Shown: positions 1-5,743, counted from the first letter of the stretch. The stretch: DNA of 5,743 nucleotides from Halanaerobium sp964649895 (GCA_964649895.1 CAZYRX010000084.1:1-5743), one strand, 5' to 3'. Numbers and translations: made by a program. Notes: a model not told the origin generated them from the letters alone.

Positions 1-806
1 CCATTCTCCTTCATTTCAAAAACACCAATTTCATTTGTAGAGCCAAATCTATTCTTTTTAGCTCTCAACATCCTATACATATGATAATTATCGCCTTCAA
101 ATTGTAATACAGTATCAACCAGATGTTCGAGCACTCTGGGACCTGCAAGTTCACCCTCTTTTGTTACATGTCCTATTAGTACTATCGGGATATCTGTAGT
201 TTTAGCCATTTTTAAGAGTCTACCGGTAACTTCTTTTATTTGAGTTATGTTACCCGGAGCTGCTTCTAACTCAGGAATATGTACTGTTTGAATAGAATCT
301 ACCACAATTAATGAATAATCATTATTTTTAGAAATATGTTCTTCTAAAATGAGGTAATCTCTTTCATCCATTATATTTAGATTATCATGCATACAATCAA
401 GTCGTTCTGCACGCATTTTCAATTGAGGAGCGGATTCTTCTCCTGATAAATAAAGAGTTTTTCCATATTTATGACTAAAAAGAGAAGCCACCTGGAGTAT
501 CAGTGTAGATTTACCAATACCAGGGGCTCCACCAAGTAATATGAGAGAACCAGAAACGATCCCACCACCTAGTACTCTGTCAAGTTCTTTTATATCACTT
601 TTAAGGCGATTTCTCACAGCCGATTTCACCTTAGTTATTGGAACAGGATCTTTTCCCTCTCTCATTATATTATTTTTTTCTTTATCTTTAGATTCTATTT
701 TTTCTTCAAAACTATTCCAGGCTCCACAATTAGAGCACCTACCCATCCAATTTATGGTTTTATATCCACATTCCTGGCATATATAATACCTTTTATCTTT
801 AGCCAT
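1..806 (-). CDS. radA: RadA, DNA repair/recombination ATPase (partial, 3' end outside window)
   Basis: RadA (also called Sms) is a RecA-fold, DnaB-like ATPase that promotes branch migration and processing of recombination intermediates in the cytoplasm. The 268 complete codons visible show an N-terminal C4 zinc finger (C10, C13, C24, C27), a Walker A motif GAPGIGKST with K99, a Walker B ending in VVDS with D170, and the RadA-specific KNRFG motif at residues 251-255. The C-terminal Lon-like domain (family length about 450 aa) must lie beyond position 1. The frame is open to the window edge with no stop. The ATG at 806 is preceded by GGGAG at 816-820 with 9 nt spacing, and the protein begins directly before the zinc finger as in the family. 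It has its own promoter and is separated from clpC by a terminator. The residue before the Walker A proline is Ala, where Bacillus RadA has Asp as I recall; this is minor. Confidence 0.96.
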   Translation of the reverse strand, partial: MAKDKRYYICQECGYKTINWMGRCSNCGAWNSFEEKIESKDKEKNNIMREGKDPVPITKVKSAVRNRLKSDIKELDRVLGGGIVSGSLILLGGAPGIGKSTLILQVASLFSHKYGKTLYLSGEESAPQLKMRAERLDCMHDNLNIMDERDYLILEEHISKNNDYSLIVVDSIQTVHIPELEAAPGNITQIKEVTGRLLKMAKTTDIPIVLIGHVTKEGELAGPRVLEHLVDTVLQFEGDNYHMYRMLRAKKNRFGSTNEIGVFEMKEN

Positions 807-815
807 TCTTGTTAA

Positions 816-820
816 CTCCC
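816..820 (-). promoter_or_regulatory. Ribosome binding site of radA
   Basis: GGGAG on the minus strand lies 9 nt before the ATG at 806. It is weaker than the AGGAGG-type sites of the ctsR operon upstream, but it is the only candidate before the RadA zinc-finger region and supports this start. Confidence 0.6.
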
Positions 821-862
821 GCTTAAATTATTTTAGCTCGCAAATTTGTTGATTTATTAATA

Positions 863-891
863 ATTATATCATTTTTTACAGCATTTTACAA
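863..891 (-). promoter_or_regulatory. Sigma-A-type promoter of radA with extended -10
   Basis: On the minus strand TTGTAA (886-891) and TATAAT (863-868) are separated by exactly 17 bp, and TGA directly precedes the -10, giving a TGn extended -10. Transcription should start near 856, leaving a leader of about 50 nt before the radA ATG. It lies downstream of the clpC terminator, so radA can be expressed independently of CtsR. No CtsR-type heptad pair is visible next to it. Confidence 0.8.
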
Positions 892-927
892 GTTAAACAA
901 GGGCATGTAATGCGGATTATAAGCTTT

Positions 928-965
928 AAAAAAACAGTATTAATTATGAATAATTTTACTGTTTT
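928..965 (-). terminator. Intrinsic terminator after clpC
   Basis: On the minus strand, 3 nt after the clpC stop codon, AAAACAGTA (957-965) pairs with TACTGTTTT (931-939). The inside of the hairpin continues with AATTAT pairing to ATAATT around a 2-nt loop, interrupted only by small bulges. A run of seven T (928-934), part of which doubles as stem, ends the structure. It should end the ctsR-mcsA-mcsB-clpC transcript before the radA promoter. The stem is AT-rich, so some readthrough into radA is possible. Confidence 0.82.
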
Positions 966-968
966 AAG

Positions 969-3395
969 TTACTTTATTACAGTCTCAAAAGTTAGTTCAT
1001 CATCTTTAACATCAACTTTAACTTTACTGTTTTCAGCAACCTCTTTATCCAGTATCTTAATAGATAATGGATTTTCAATTTGCCGCTGTATAGTTCTACG
1101 CAGAGGACGGGCACCAAATTCAGAATCATAGCCATCTTCAGCAAGTTTTGCCTTCGCGGATTCTGTTATTTCTAATTCCATTTCTTTTTCTCTCAGCCTT
1201 TCTCTTAAATCATCAAGCATTAAATCGACAATTTGTTTAATATGCTCTTTATCAAGCGCATGGAAGACAATAATTTCGTCTAATCTATTTAAAAATTCTG
1301 GCCTAAAAGTCTTTCTCAGTTGAGACATAACATTATCTTTCATATTTTCATAATTTGAATCTTGATCCTCTTCTTTTTTAAATCCAAGTTGTGATTGTTT
1401 TTCTATAAAATCTGCCCCAACATTAGAAGTCATAATAACAATTGTATTTTTAAAATCAACTTTTCTTCCATGAGTATCTGTTAAAACTCCATCTTCTAAT
1501 ATCTGTAGAAGTACATTGAATACATCAGGATGCGCCTTTTCTATTTCATCAAACAAAATAACAGAATAAGGTCTTCTTCTTACCGGTTCTGTTAATTGGC
1601 CTCCTTCTTCATGACCGACATATCCTGGAGGTGAGCCTACAAGTCGAGAAACAGAATGTTTTTCCATATATTCTGACATATCAACTCTAATCATAGCATC
1701 TTCATCATTGAACATGGTTTCTGCCAATGTTTTTGCAAGCTCTGTTTTACCAACACCAGTCGGACCAAGGAAAATAAAAGAACCTATTGGACGTTTGGGG
1801 TCTTTAAGTCCAGCTCTTGCTCTACGAACAGCTTCAGATACTGCCCCTATAGCTTCATCCTGTCCTATAACTCTTTTATGAAGTTCTTCTTCTAATCTTA
1901 GAAGTTTTGCAGTTTCTGCTTCTTCAAGTTTAGTTACTGGAATCCCTGTCCAACTCGAAACAATTTCAGCAATATCTTCGGTTGTCACAACTGCTTCTGC
2001 TTTTCCTTTTTCATCTTCCCAAGAATTCTTTAGTTCCTCTAATTCTTTTGTTAGTTCTTTTTCTTTATCTCTCATTCGGGCAGCCTTTTCAAATTCTTGA
2101 TTTTTTACTGCTGCCTCTTTCTCTTTTTCTGCTTCTTCCAGTTTTTGACTTAATTCTTTGAATTCAGGAGGACGTGTGCTATTACTCAATCTCACCTTAG
2201 AAGCAGCCTCATCAATTAAATCAATTGCCTTATCTGGCAGAAAACGATCAGATATATATCGATGTGATAATATTACTGCATCTTCAATTGCCTGATCAGT
2301 AATTTTAACTTTGTGATGTGCTTCATAAGGATCGCGCAGCCCTTTTAATATATCAATGGCTTCTTCAGTAGAGTTTTCTTCTACAAGTACCGACTGAAAG
2401 CGTCTTTCTAAAGCTGCATCTTTTTCAATATATTTACGGTATTCATCTAATGTTGTGGCTCCAATAGCCTGAAGCTCTCCTCTTGCTAAAGCAGGCTTTA
2501 AAATATTTGCTGCATCAATAGCACCTTCTGCAGCTCCTGCACCAACTAATGTATGCATTTCATCTATGAATAAAATGATATCTCCACTTTCAATAATTTC
2601 ATTCATTACTGCTTTAAGTCTTTTTTCAAACTCACCTCGGTATTTAGAACCAGCAACCAGTGAACTCAAATCGAGAGAAACAACCCGCTTATCAAGTAAA
2701 AGTTCTGGAACATTTTCGCTCACAATCATCTGAGCAAGTCCTTCGATTATTGCTGTTTTTCCAACTCCTGGTTCACCAATTAATACTGGATTATTTTTAG
2801 TACGGCGGCTTAAAACCTGGATAACTCTGTTAATTTCTTTGTCTCTTCCAATTACAGGGTCAAGTTTATTTTCTCTAGCCATTTCTGTAAGATCACGACT
2901 GTATTCATCTAGATTTTTAGTTTTTCTACTAGAAGATTCTGATTTCTTTTTAATTGAATTTTTACCTCCCAATAAATCAACAACTTCTTCTTTTATATTT
3001 TTAATATCACTATTTAAATCCATTAAAATTCTTACTGCAACACCTTCTCCTTCTCTTATTAAACCAAGTAAAAGATGTTCAGTACCAATATAATTGTGAC
3101 CCATTTTTCTAGCTTCATCCATTGCTAAATTAAGAACTTTTTTACTTCTTGGTGTTAAGCCAATTGAACCTTTTACTTCATTTTGACCTTCACCAATCAT
3201 ATCTTTAATTTTGCTTTCAATTATCTCATTACTTACACCATTATCAATTAAAGCACGTGCTGCAATACCCTGACCTTCTGCAATCAAACCATAAAGTATA
3301 TGCTCAGTACCTACATAGCTGTGTTTAAGCTTCAAAGCTTCTTTTTCAGCTATACTCAATACTTTTCTTGCTCTTTCTGTAAATTTTGCAAACAT
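969..3395 (-). CDS. clpC: ClpC, AAA+ unfoldase of the ClpCP protease
   Basis: ClpC is a Hsp100 unfoldase that threads substrates into ClpP and, with McsA/McsB, degrades phospho-arginine-tagged proteins. Numbered from the ATG at 3395 (808 aa, normal length), it has two Clp_N repeats (about 2-70 and 78-145), D1 with Walker A GEPGVGKT (207-214), pore loop KYRG and Walker B ILFIDE (274-279), a UVR-type coiled-coil middle domain (about 410-460), and D2 with Walker A GPTGVGKT (544-551), Walker B VILFDE (612-617) and pore loop GYVG (591-594). The LGF tripeptide (670-672) marks the ClpP-docking loop and GARPLRR is sensor 2. The two GTEH glutamates (E31, E106) match the phospho-arginine-binding glutamates known in Bacillus ClpC. 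The frame extends to a GTG at 3404, but that GTG lies inside the Shine-Dalgarno, and the ATG gives the family N-terminus MFAKFTERARKVL. It is the last gene of the CtsR operon. Confidence 0.98.
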   Translation of the reverse strand: MFAKFTERARKVLSIAEKEALKLKHSYVGTEHILYGLIAEGQGIAARALIDNGVSNEIIESKIKDMIGEGQNEVKGSIGLTPRSKKVLNLAMDEARKMGHNYIGTEHLLLGLIREGEGVAVRILMDLNSDIKNIKEEVVDLLGGKNSIKKKSESSSRKTKNLDEYSRDLTEMARENKLDPVIGRDKEINRVIQVLSRRTKNNPVLIGEPGVGKTAIIEGLAQMIVSENVPELLLDKRVVSLDLSSLVAGSKYRGEFEKRLKAVMNEIIESGDIILFIDEMHTLVGAGAAEGAIDAANILKPALARGELQAIGATTLDEYRKYIEKDAALERRFQSVLVEENSTEEAIDILKGLRDPYEAHHKVKITDQAIEDAVILSHRYISDRFLPDKAIDLIDEAASKVRLSNSTRPPEFKELSQKLEEAEKEKEAAVKNQEFEKAARMRDKEKELTKELEELKNSWEDEKGKAEAVVTTEDIAEIVSSWTGIPVTKLEEAETAKLLRLEEELHKRVIGQDEAIGAVSEAVRRARAGLKDPKRPIGSFIFLGPTGVGKTELAKTLAETMFNDEDAMIRVDMSEYMEKHSVSRLVGSPPGYVGHEEGGQLTEPVRRRPYSVILFDEIEKAHPDVFNVLLQILEDGVLTDTHGRKVDFKNTIVIMTSNVGADFIEKQSQLGFKKEEDQDSNYENMKDNVMSQLRKTFRPEFLNRLDEIIVFHALDKEHIKQIVDLMLDDLRERLREKEMELEITESAKAKLAEDGYDSEFGARPLRRTIQRQIENPLSIKILDKEVAENSKVKVDVKDDELTFETVIK

Positions 3396-3400
3396 TTTTT

Positions 3401-4441
3401 TCACTCCTTATTTAATAGTCTCTTCTGTATTGTTTTTGCTCTTTTTATATCTAGTTTATCTTTTTCAGTAAATTCATCTTTTTGCAAATGTGCTCTTCTT
3501 ATCTTAAAAAGAAGATCACTGAAAAAATTATTATCAATTTCTTCTTCCAATAAACCTAATGTCTGTCCTAATTTAACTTGAGAAAGATATTTCAAAGCTT
3601 CTGCTTCTCCTATATAATATGCATACTTTAATATCCCTAATGATCTCATAATACTATCTTTAATTTTATTAAAATCATTTTTGAGTAAATAATTTCTACT
3701 TTTCTTTTCTTCTTCAATAATTTGATAAATTATACTTTCTAAATTATCAATAATTTCCTCTTCACTATAGCCAAGAGTTATCTGATTAGAAATTTGAAAA
3801 AGTTCGCCTATTGAACCGCTTCCTTCTCCATAAACTCCTCTTACAGTAAGTCCAAATTTACCTACAGCTCCAAGTATATTATCTATCTTTCCAGTAATTA
3901 CTAATCCGGGCAAATGGCACATTGCAGAAGCTCTCAAGGCTGTACCTACATTGGTCGGACATGCAGTTAAATAACCCCATTTATCAGAAAAGGAATAATT
4001 GACTTTTGATTCTATAAGGTCGTCAACATGATCTGCTCTACTCCAAATTTTTGAAAATTCAAGTCCAGCACCAAATGCCTGAATCCGTAGGTGATCTTCT
4101 TCATTAATCATAATAGAAATATTTAAATCATTATTTATTATTAAAGCTCTTCCATCTCTTTTTTTAGCGTGTTCAGTGCTGATCAGATTTTTTTCTTGAA
4201 GAATACTTCTCTCTATACTATTAAAATTATTCATCTTGGAAAAATAATAACTATTTTTATTCAAAAAATCTAAGCTGCTATATAGTTCTTCAATTATTTC
4301 ATTTTTTTCCGTTAAGGAAGCTTGATTTGGAAAATGAAAATCTGCTAAATTCCGTGCTAATCTCACTCTTGAGCTTAAAACAACATCTTTTTCAGCTCCA
4401 TCTTCAATTTGCCAGTTATTGTCAGTTATTATATGATTCAT
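3401..4441 (-). CDS. mcsB: McsB, protein arginine kinase
   Basis: McsB phosphorylates arginine side chains of misfolded proteins and of CtsR, creating a degradation tag read by ClpC; McsA is its activator. The 346-aa protein has the phosphagen (guanido) kinase fold. SSRVRLARN (23-31) provides nucleotide-binding arginines, NEEDHLRIQ (113-121) and RGVYGEG (201-207) carry acidic residues of the guanidinium site, and CPTNVGTALRAS (161-172) carries the family cysteine and ATP-site arginine. These assignments rest on recalled Bacillus McsB. The C-terminal motif RDXXRA, the allosteric phospho-arginine pocket, reads LDIKRA (330-335), so its first Arg is Leu. The frame is open to 4522, but the ATG at 4441 is chosen because GGAGGA precedes it by 8 nt and the N-terminus then matches the family. 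It overlaps the end of mcsA by 20 bp, which suggests translational coupling, and stops 5 nt before clpC. Confidence 0.95.
   Translation of the reverse strand: MNHIITDNNWQIEDGAEKDVVLSSRVRLARNLADFHFPNQASLTEKNEIIEELYSSLDFLNKNSYYFSKMNNFNSIERSILQEKNLISTEHAKKRDGRALIINNDLNISIMINEEDHLRIQAFGAGLEFSKIWSRADHVDDLIESKVNYSFSDKWGYLTACPTNVGTALRASAMCHLPGLVITGKIDNILGAVGKFGLTVRGVYGEGSGSIGELFQISNQITLGYSEEEIIDNLESIIYQIIEEEKKSRNYLLKNDFNKIKDSIMRSLGILKYAYYIGEAEALKYLSQVKLGQTLGLLEEEIDNNFFSDLLFKIRRAHLQKDEFTEKDKLDIKRAKTIQKRLLNKE
3404..3409 (-). promoter_or_regulatory. Ribosome binding site of clpC (decides the start)
   Basis: AAGGAG on the minus strand, made from the last codons of mcsB, lies 8 nt before the ATG at 3395. 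The upstream in-frame GTG (3402-3404) shares its first base with the end of this motif, so it cannot be the start served by it. The site therefore fixes the clpC start at 3395. Confidence 0.88.
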
Positions 4442-4970
4442 CAATATCTTCCTCCATGCTTTTTTTAATTTCATGGATTCTATCACGAATTTCAGCTGCT
4501 TTTTCAAAATTTTCTTCTTCAACTGCTTTTTCCATCTGCTCTTTTAACAGATCAATTTCTTGTTCATTCTCTTTTTTAATATTATATCTAGAAGGTTTTT
4601 TACCAGTATGCCTAATAGTTCCATGTATTCTTTTAAACAAAGGGTCTAATTTATCTTCAAATTTATCATAACAATCTGAACAACCAAAAAGACCATTTTT
4701 GCTAAAATCAGAATAGTTTAACTCACAGTTTTCACAAATGCTTTCTTCTTTTATATTATTTTTAAATATAGATTTATTTTTTGGAGATAAATTATTATTT
4801 AATACACCAGAAAGCAAGCTCTGAAAAGCAAAATTATTATCTGCATGAAAACTGAACTCTCCACTTTTTTTTGCACAGCTTTCACATAAATGCAATTCTT
4901 CTTTTTTTCCATTTATTATTCTAGTCAGGTGAACCGAAGCCTCATTTTCACCACATTTTTGACAAAGCAT
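4422..4970 (-). CDS. mcsA: McsA, zinc-binding activator of McsB
   Basis: McsA is a small cytoplasmic zinc protein that stimulates the McsB kinase and takes part in CtsR control and stress tolerance. The 182-aa product has two pairs of CXXC knuckles at each of two sites: C3/C6 with C29/C32, and C79/C82 with C97/C100. These are the expected ligands for two zinc ions. The stretch RIHGTIRHTGKKP (114-126) is typical of the family. A UVR (UvrB/UvrC-like) helical motif occupies about 139-172, with the signature EEENFEKAAEIRDRI. The segment between the zinc sites (about 40-75) is Asn/Ser-rich and looks poorly conserved. The ATG at 4970 follows AAGGAGG with 8 nt spacing, inside the end of ctsR. The gene lies 3 nt after the ctsR stop and its tail overlaps mcsB by 20 bp, so the two partners are probably made together. 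Confidence 0.95.
   Translation of the reverse strand: MLCQKCGENEASVHLTRIINGKKEELHLCESCAKKSGEFSFHADNNFAFQSLLSGVLNNNLSPKNKSIFKNNIKEESICENCELNYSDFSKNGLFGCSDCYDKFEDKLDPLFKRIHGTIRHTGKKPSRYNIKKENEQEIDLLKEQMEKAVEEENFEKAAEIRDRIHEIKKSMEEDIDESYNN
4450..4455 (-). promoter_or_regulatory. Ribosome binding site of mcsB (decides the start)
   Basis: GGAGGA on the minus strand, inside the C-terminal codons of mcsA, is 8 nt before the ATG at 4441. The in-frame ATG codons farther upstream (for example at 4474) lack a purine-rich site at a suitable distance. Together with the family N-terminal length, this places the mcsB start within the last codons of mcsA. Confidence 0.85.
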
Positions 4971-4973
4971 AAC

Positions 4974-5441
4974 TTAGTCCTCCTTAACTTTAAAAATCAC
5001 TTCTAACATATTTTTTAACACTCTTCCCCGGAGATAATCTCTTTCAGGAAGTGAAATGCCAAGTACATTTCTGTGTACAGCCATTTCCATTAAATAAGAC
5101 TCTCTTTTAGTAATTAAATCATTTTCATACAATCTCTTTATAATACCATTGGCTTCACGCTGACTGATGTTACCATTTAAATTTTTTATTACTTCTTGAA
5201 CAACTTCTTTATCAGAATCAAGTGTAACTCTAATAATTCTGATAAAGCCACCTCCACCTCTTTGGCTCTCTACAACATATCCTTTTTCTACAGTGAATCT
5301 TGTATCTAAAACATAATTAATTTGTGAAGGGGCACAATCAAAGTTTTCAGCAAGCTGATTTCTTTTGATTTTAACTTTGCCTTGATATTTTTTTATTTGC
5401 CTTCTCAAATATTGTTCAATTTGATCAGATAAACTTGACAT
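4974..5441 (-). CDS. ctsR: CtsR, class III heat-shock transcriptional repressor
   Basis: CtsR is a dimeric repressor that binds tandem heptads in front of clp genes, releases them on heating, and is removed by the McsA/McsB/ClpCP machinery. The 155-aa protein has the family's usual length. An N-terminal winged helix-turn-helix has its recognition region around LAENFDCAPSQINYVLDTRF (30-49). The wing carries RGGGGFIRI (61-69), matching the glycine-rich loop established as the temperature sensor in Bacillus and Geobacillus CtsR. The C-terminal part (about 78-150) is the helical dimerisation domain with LMEMAVHRNVL. The start at 5441 follows a strong AAGGAGGGG site. It is the first gene of the operon, and a CtsR box overlaps the predicted transcription start, so it should repress itself along with mcsA, mcsB and clpC. 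Confidence 0.97.
   Translation of the reverse strand: MSSLSDQIEQYLRRQIKKYQGKVKIKRNQLAENFDCAPSQINYVLDTRFTVEKGYVVESQRGGGGFIRIIRVTLDSDKEVVQEVIKNLNGNISQREANGIIKRLYENDLITKRESYLMEMAVHRNVLGISLPERDYLRGRVLKNMLEVIFKVKED
4979..4985 (-). promoter_or_regulatory. Ribosome binding site of mcsA
   Basis: AAGGAGG on the minus strand lies within the final codons of ctsR, 8 nt before the mcsA ATG at 4970. The close packing suggests the ctsR and mcsA reading frames are translated in succession. Confidence 0.85.
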
Positions 5442-5446
5442 AAAAT

Positions 5447-5455
5447 CCCCTCCTT
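5447..5455 (-). promoter_or_regulatory. Ribosome binding site of ctsR
   Basis: AAGGAGGGG on the minus strand ends 5 nt before the ATG at 5441 (8 nt counted from AAGGAG). It is a strong match to the anti-Shine-Dalgarno sequence and supports the start of the operon's first gene. Confidence 0.9.
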
Positions 5456-5471
5456 AATTCAAATTTCTAAC

Positions 5472-5488
5472 TTTGACTTATTTTGACC
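5472..5488 (-). promoter_or_regulatory. CtsR operator (tandem heptad box)
   Basis: On the minus strand GGTCAAA (5482-5488) and AGTCAAA (5472-5478) are direct repeats separated by ATA. The published CtsR consensus is RGTCAAANANRGTCAAA. Both heptads match exactly, and only the middle base of the spacer differs (T for A). The box begins 9 bp after the proposed -10 hexamer, so it covers roughly +4 to +20 of the transcript, a position that would block transcription initiation. It is the only paired box I found in the window and implies autoregulation of the whole operon. Confidence 0.93.
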
Positions 5489-5497
5489 TTTAATAAT

Positions 5498-5525
5498 ATA
5501 ATACTATATTTTTAAAAAAATGCAA
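5498..5525 (-). promoter_or_regulatory. Sigma-A-type promoter of the ctsR operon
   Basis: On the minus strand TTGCAT (5520-5525) serves as -35 and TATTAT (5498-5503) as -10, with a 16-bp spacer. The region is so AT-rich that nearby hexamers such as TATATT or TAGTAT could be the real -10, so the exact register is uncertain. The spacer contains a T-run followed by an A-run, which may bend the DNA. The CtsR box immediately downstream supports the location of the start site near 5491. Confidence 0.65.
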
Positions 5526-5545
5526 GTAATTTATTACAAAAAATC

Positions 5546-5569
5546 AAAAAAAGACCCCAAAAGGGTCCT
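5546..5569 (-). terminator. Intrinsic terminator of the 5S-tRNA-Asn transcript
   Basis: On the minus strand GACCC (5563-5567) pairs with GGGTC (5553-5557) around a 5-nt loop. An outer G-U and A-U pair extend the stem to 7 bp. Seven T residues (5546-5552) follow, two of which would double as the outer stem positions. It lies about 35 nt after the tRNA-Asn 3' end and about 20 bp before the ctsR -35, so it separates the rRNA operon from the heat-shock operon. Confidence 0.88.
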
Positions 5570-5603
5570 AATTTAAAAATATATATGTAATTTAAAATAA
5601 AAA

Positions 5604-5679
5604 TGGCTCCCCGAGCAAGACTCGAACTTGCGACAAGCTGGTTAACAGCCAGCTGCTCTACCAACTGAGCTATCGGGGA
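5604..5679 (-). tRNA. tRNA-Asn (anticodon GUU)
   Basis: A complete 76-nt cloverleaf folds on the minus strand. The acceptor stem TCCCCGA/TCGGGGA is 7 bp, the D stem is GCTC/GAGC, and the anticodon stem GCTGG/CCAGC holds loop CTGTTAA with GTT at 5644-5646. The T stem GCAAG/CTTGC holds loop TTCGAGT. The discriminator base is G and the 3' CCA is encoded (5604-5606). The GUU anticodon reads Asn codons AAC and AAU. It starts about 15 nt after the 5S rRNA, so it is probably cotranscribed as the last gene of an rRNA operon. Confidence 0.98.
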
Positions 5680-5694
5680 ACAAAACGGAAAAAA

Positions 5695-5743
5695 GGATCC
5701 GGCAGAGACCTACTCTCCCACATCGTTACCAATGCAGTACCAT
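5695..5743 (-). rRNA. rrf: 5S ribosomal RNA (partial, 3' end only)
   Basis: The minus strand from the right edge carries the 3' portion of 5S rRNA. It shows the GATGGTACTGC-like region (cut at the window edge), then GTGGGAGAGTAGGTC and the 3' side of the closing stem, TGCCGGATCC. The 5' portion of the roughly 117-nt gene lies outside the window. The mature 3' end cannot be fixed without the 5' strand of the terminal stem and may be one to three bases from 5695. 23S and 16S rRNA genes are expected further right. Confidence 0.92.

Noticed and set aside
541..786. Plus-strand open frame of 81 codons
   Set aside because: It is antisense to the Walker A and zinc-finger part of radA, has a low-complexity Ser/Phe/Leu composition typical of the reverse of an AT-rich gene, and shows no family motif.
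910..1131. Plus-strand open frame of 73 codons
   Set aside because: It runs through the clpC terminator and antisense to the clpC 3' end, with Ser/Thr/Leu-rich shadow composition and no ribosome binding site.
2839..3093. Plus-strand open frame of 84 codons inside clpC
   Set aside because: It is antisense to the conserved clpC N-domain/D1 linker and has no recognisable domain.
3300..3581. Plus-strand open frame of 93 codons across the clpC/mcsB junction
   Set aside because: It is antisense to two well-supported genes; the Cys/Phe/Ser-rich product is the expected reverse of Lys/Glu-rich coding.
3995..4015. TTGACT/TTTGAT sequence inside mcsB resembling CtsR half sites
   Set aside because: The copies are imperfect, lack the 3-bp heptad spacing and lie in coding sequence away from any promoter.
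4327..4671. Plus-strand open frame of 114 codons across the mcsB/mcsA junction
   Set aside because: It is antisense to the mcsA UVR region and the mcsB start; the hydrophobic Ser/Leu/Ile-rich product mirrors charged helices rather than encoding a real membrane protein.
1..5743. Search for a mobile element, CRISPR array, toxin-antitoxin pair or new defence system
   Set aside because: All long coding frames belong to conserved housekeeping or stress genes in a standard order. No repeat array, transposase, integration site or foreign-looking composition was seen.

Overview
This AT-rich window comes from a low-GC Gram-positive bacterium (Bacillota). The evidence is the class III heat-shock operon ctsR-mcsA-mcsB-clpC, a CtsR operator, strong AGGAGG-type ribosome binding sites and radA downstream. 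The protein sequences look more clostridial or Halanaerobiales-like than Bacillus-like, but that placement is a guess from general appearance. All genes lie on the minus strand, so the biology reads from high to low coordinates.

Layout in transcription order. The right edge (5743 to about 5695) holds the 3' end of a 5S rRNA. A complete tRNA-Asn(GUU) with encoded CCA (5679-5604) and an intrinsic terminator (5569-5546) follow, which is the tail of an rRNA operon. About 20 bp later comes a sigma-A-like promoter with a CtsR box just downstream of its -10. Then ctsR (5441-4974), mcsA (4970-4422), mcsB (4441-3401) and clpC (3395-969) are packed with gaps of a few bases or an overlap, each with its Shine-Dalgarno inside the preceding gene. 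A long hairpin with a U-tract (965-928) closes this unit. A separate, very good extended -10 promoter (891-863) then drives radA, which starts at 806 and runs off the left edge after 268 codons.

How the genes work together. CtsR represses the operon and senses heat through a glycine-rich wing. McsA activates the protein arginine kinase McsB. Phospho-arginine marks proteins for the N-terminal domain of the ClpC unfoldase, which feeds ClpP (not in the window). RadA belongs to recombination and repair of branched DNA. Unlike the classic Bacillus arrangement, where radA is treated as part of the ctsR operon, here it appears to be a separate transcription unit.

The window is a conserved housekeeping and stress-response region. 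I found no mobile element, CRISPR array or undescribed system. The best observations are a Leu replacing the first Arg of the RDXXRA phospho-arginine pocket motif of McsB, two starts that should be moved inward (clpC and mcsB), and the transcriptional separation of radA.
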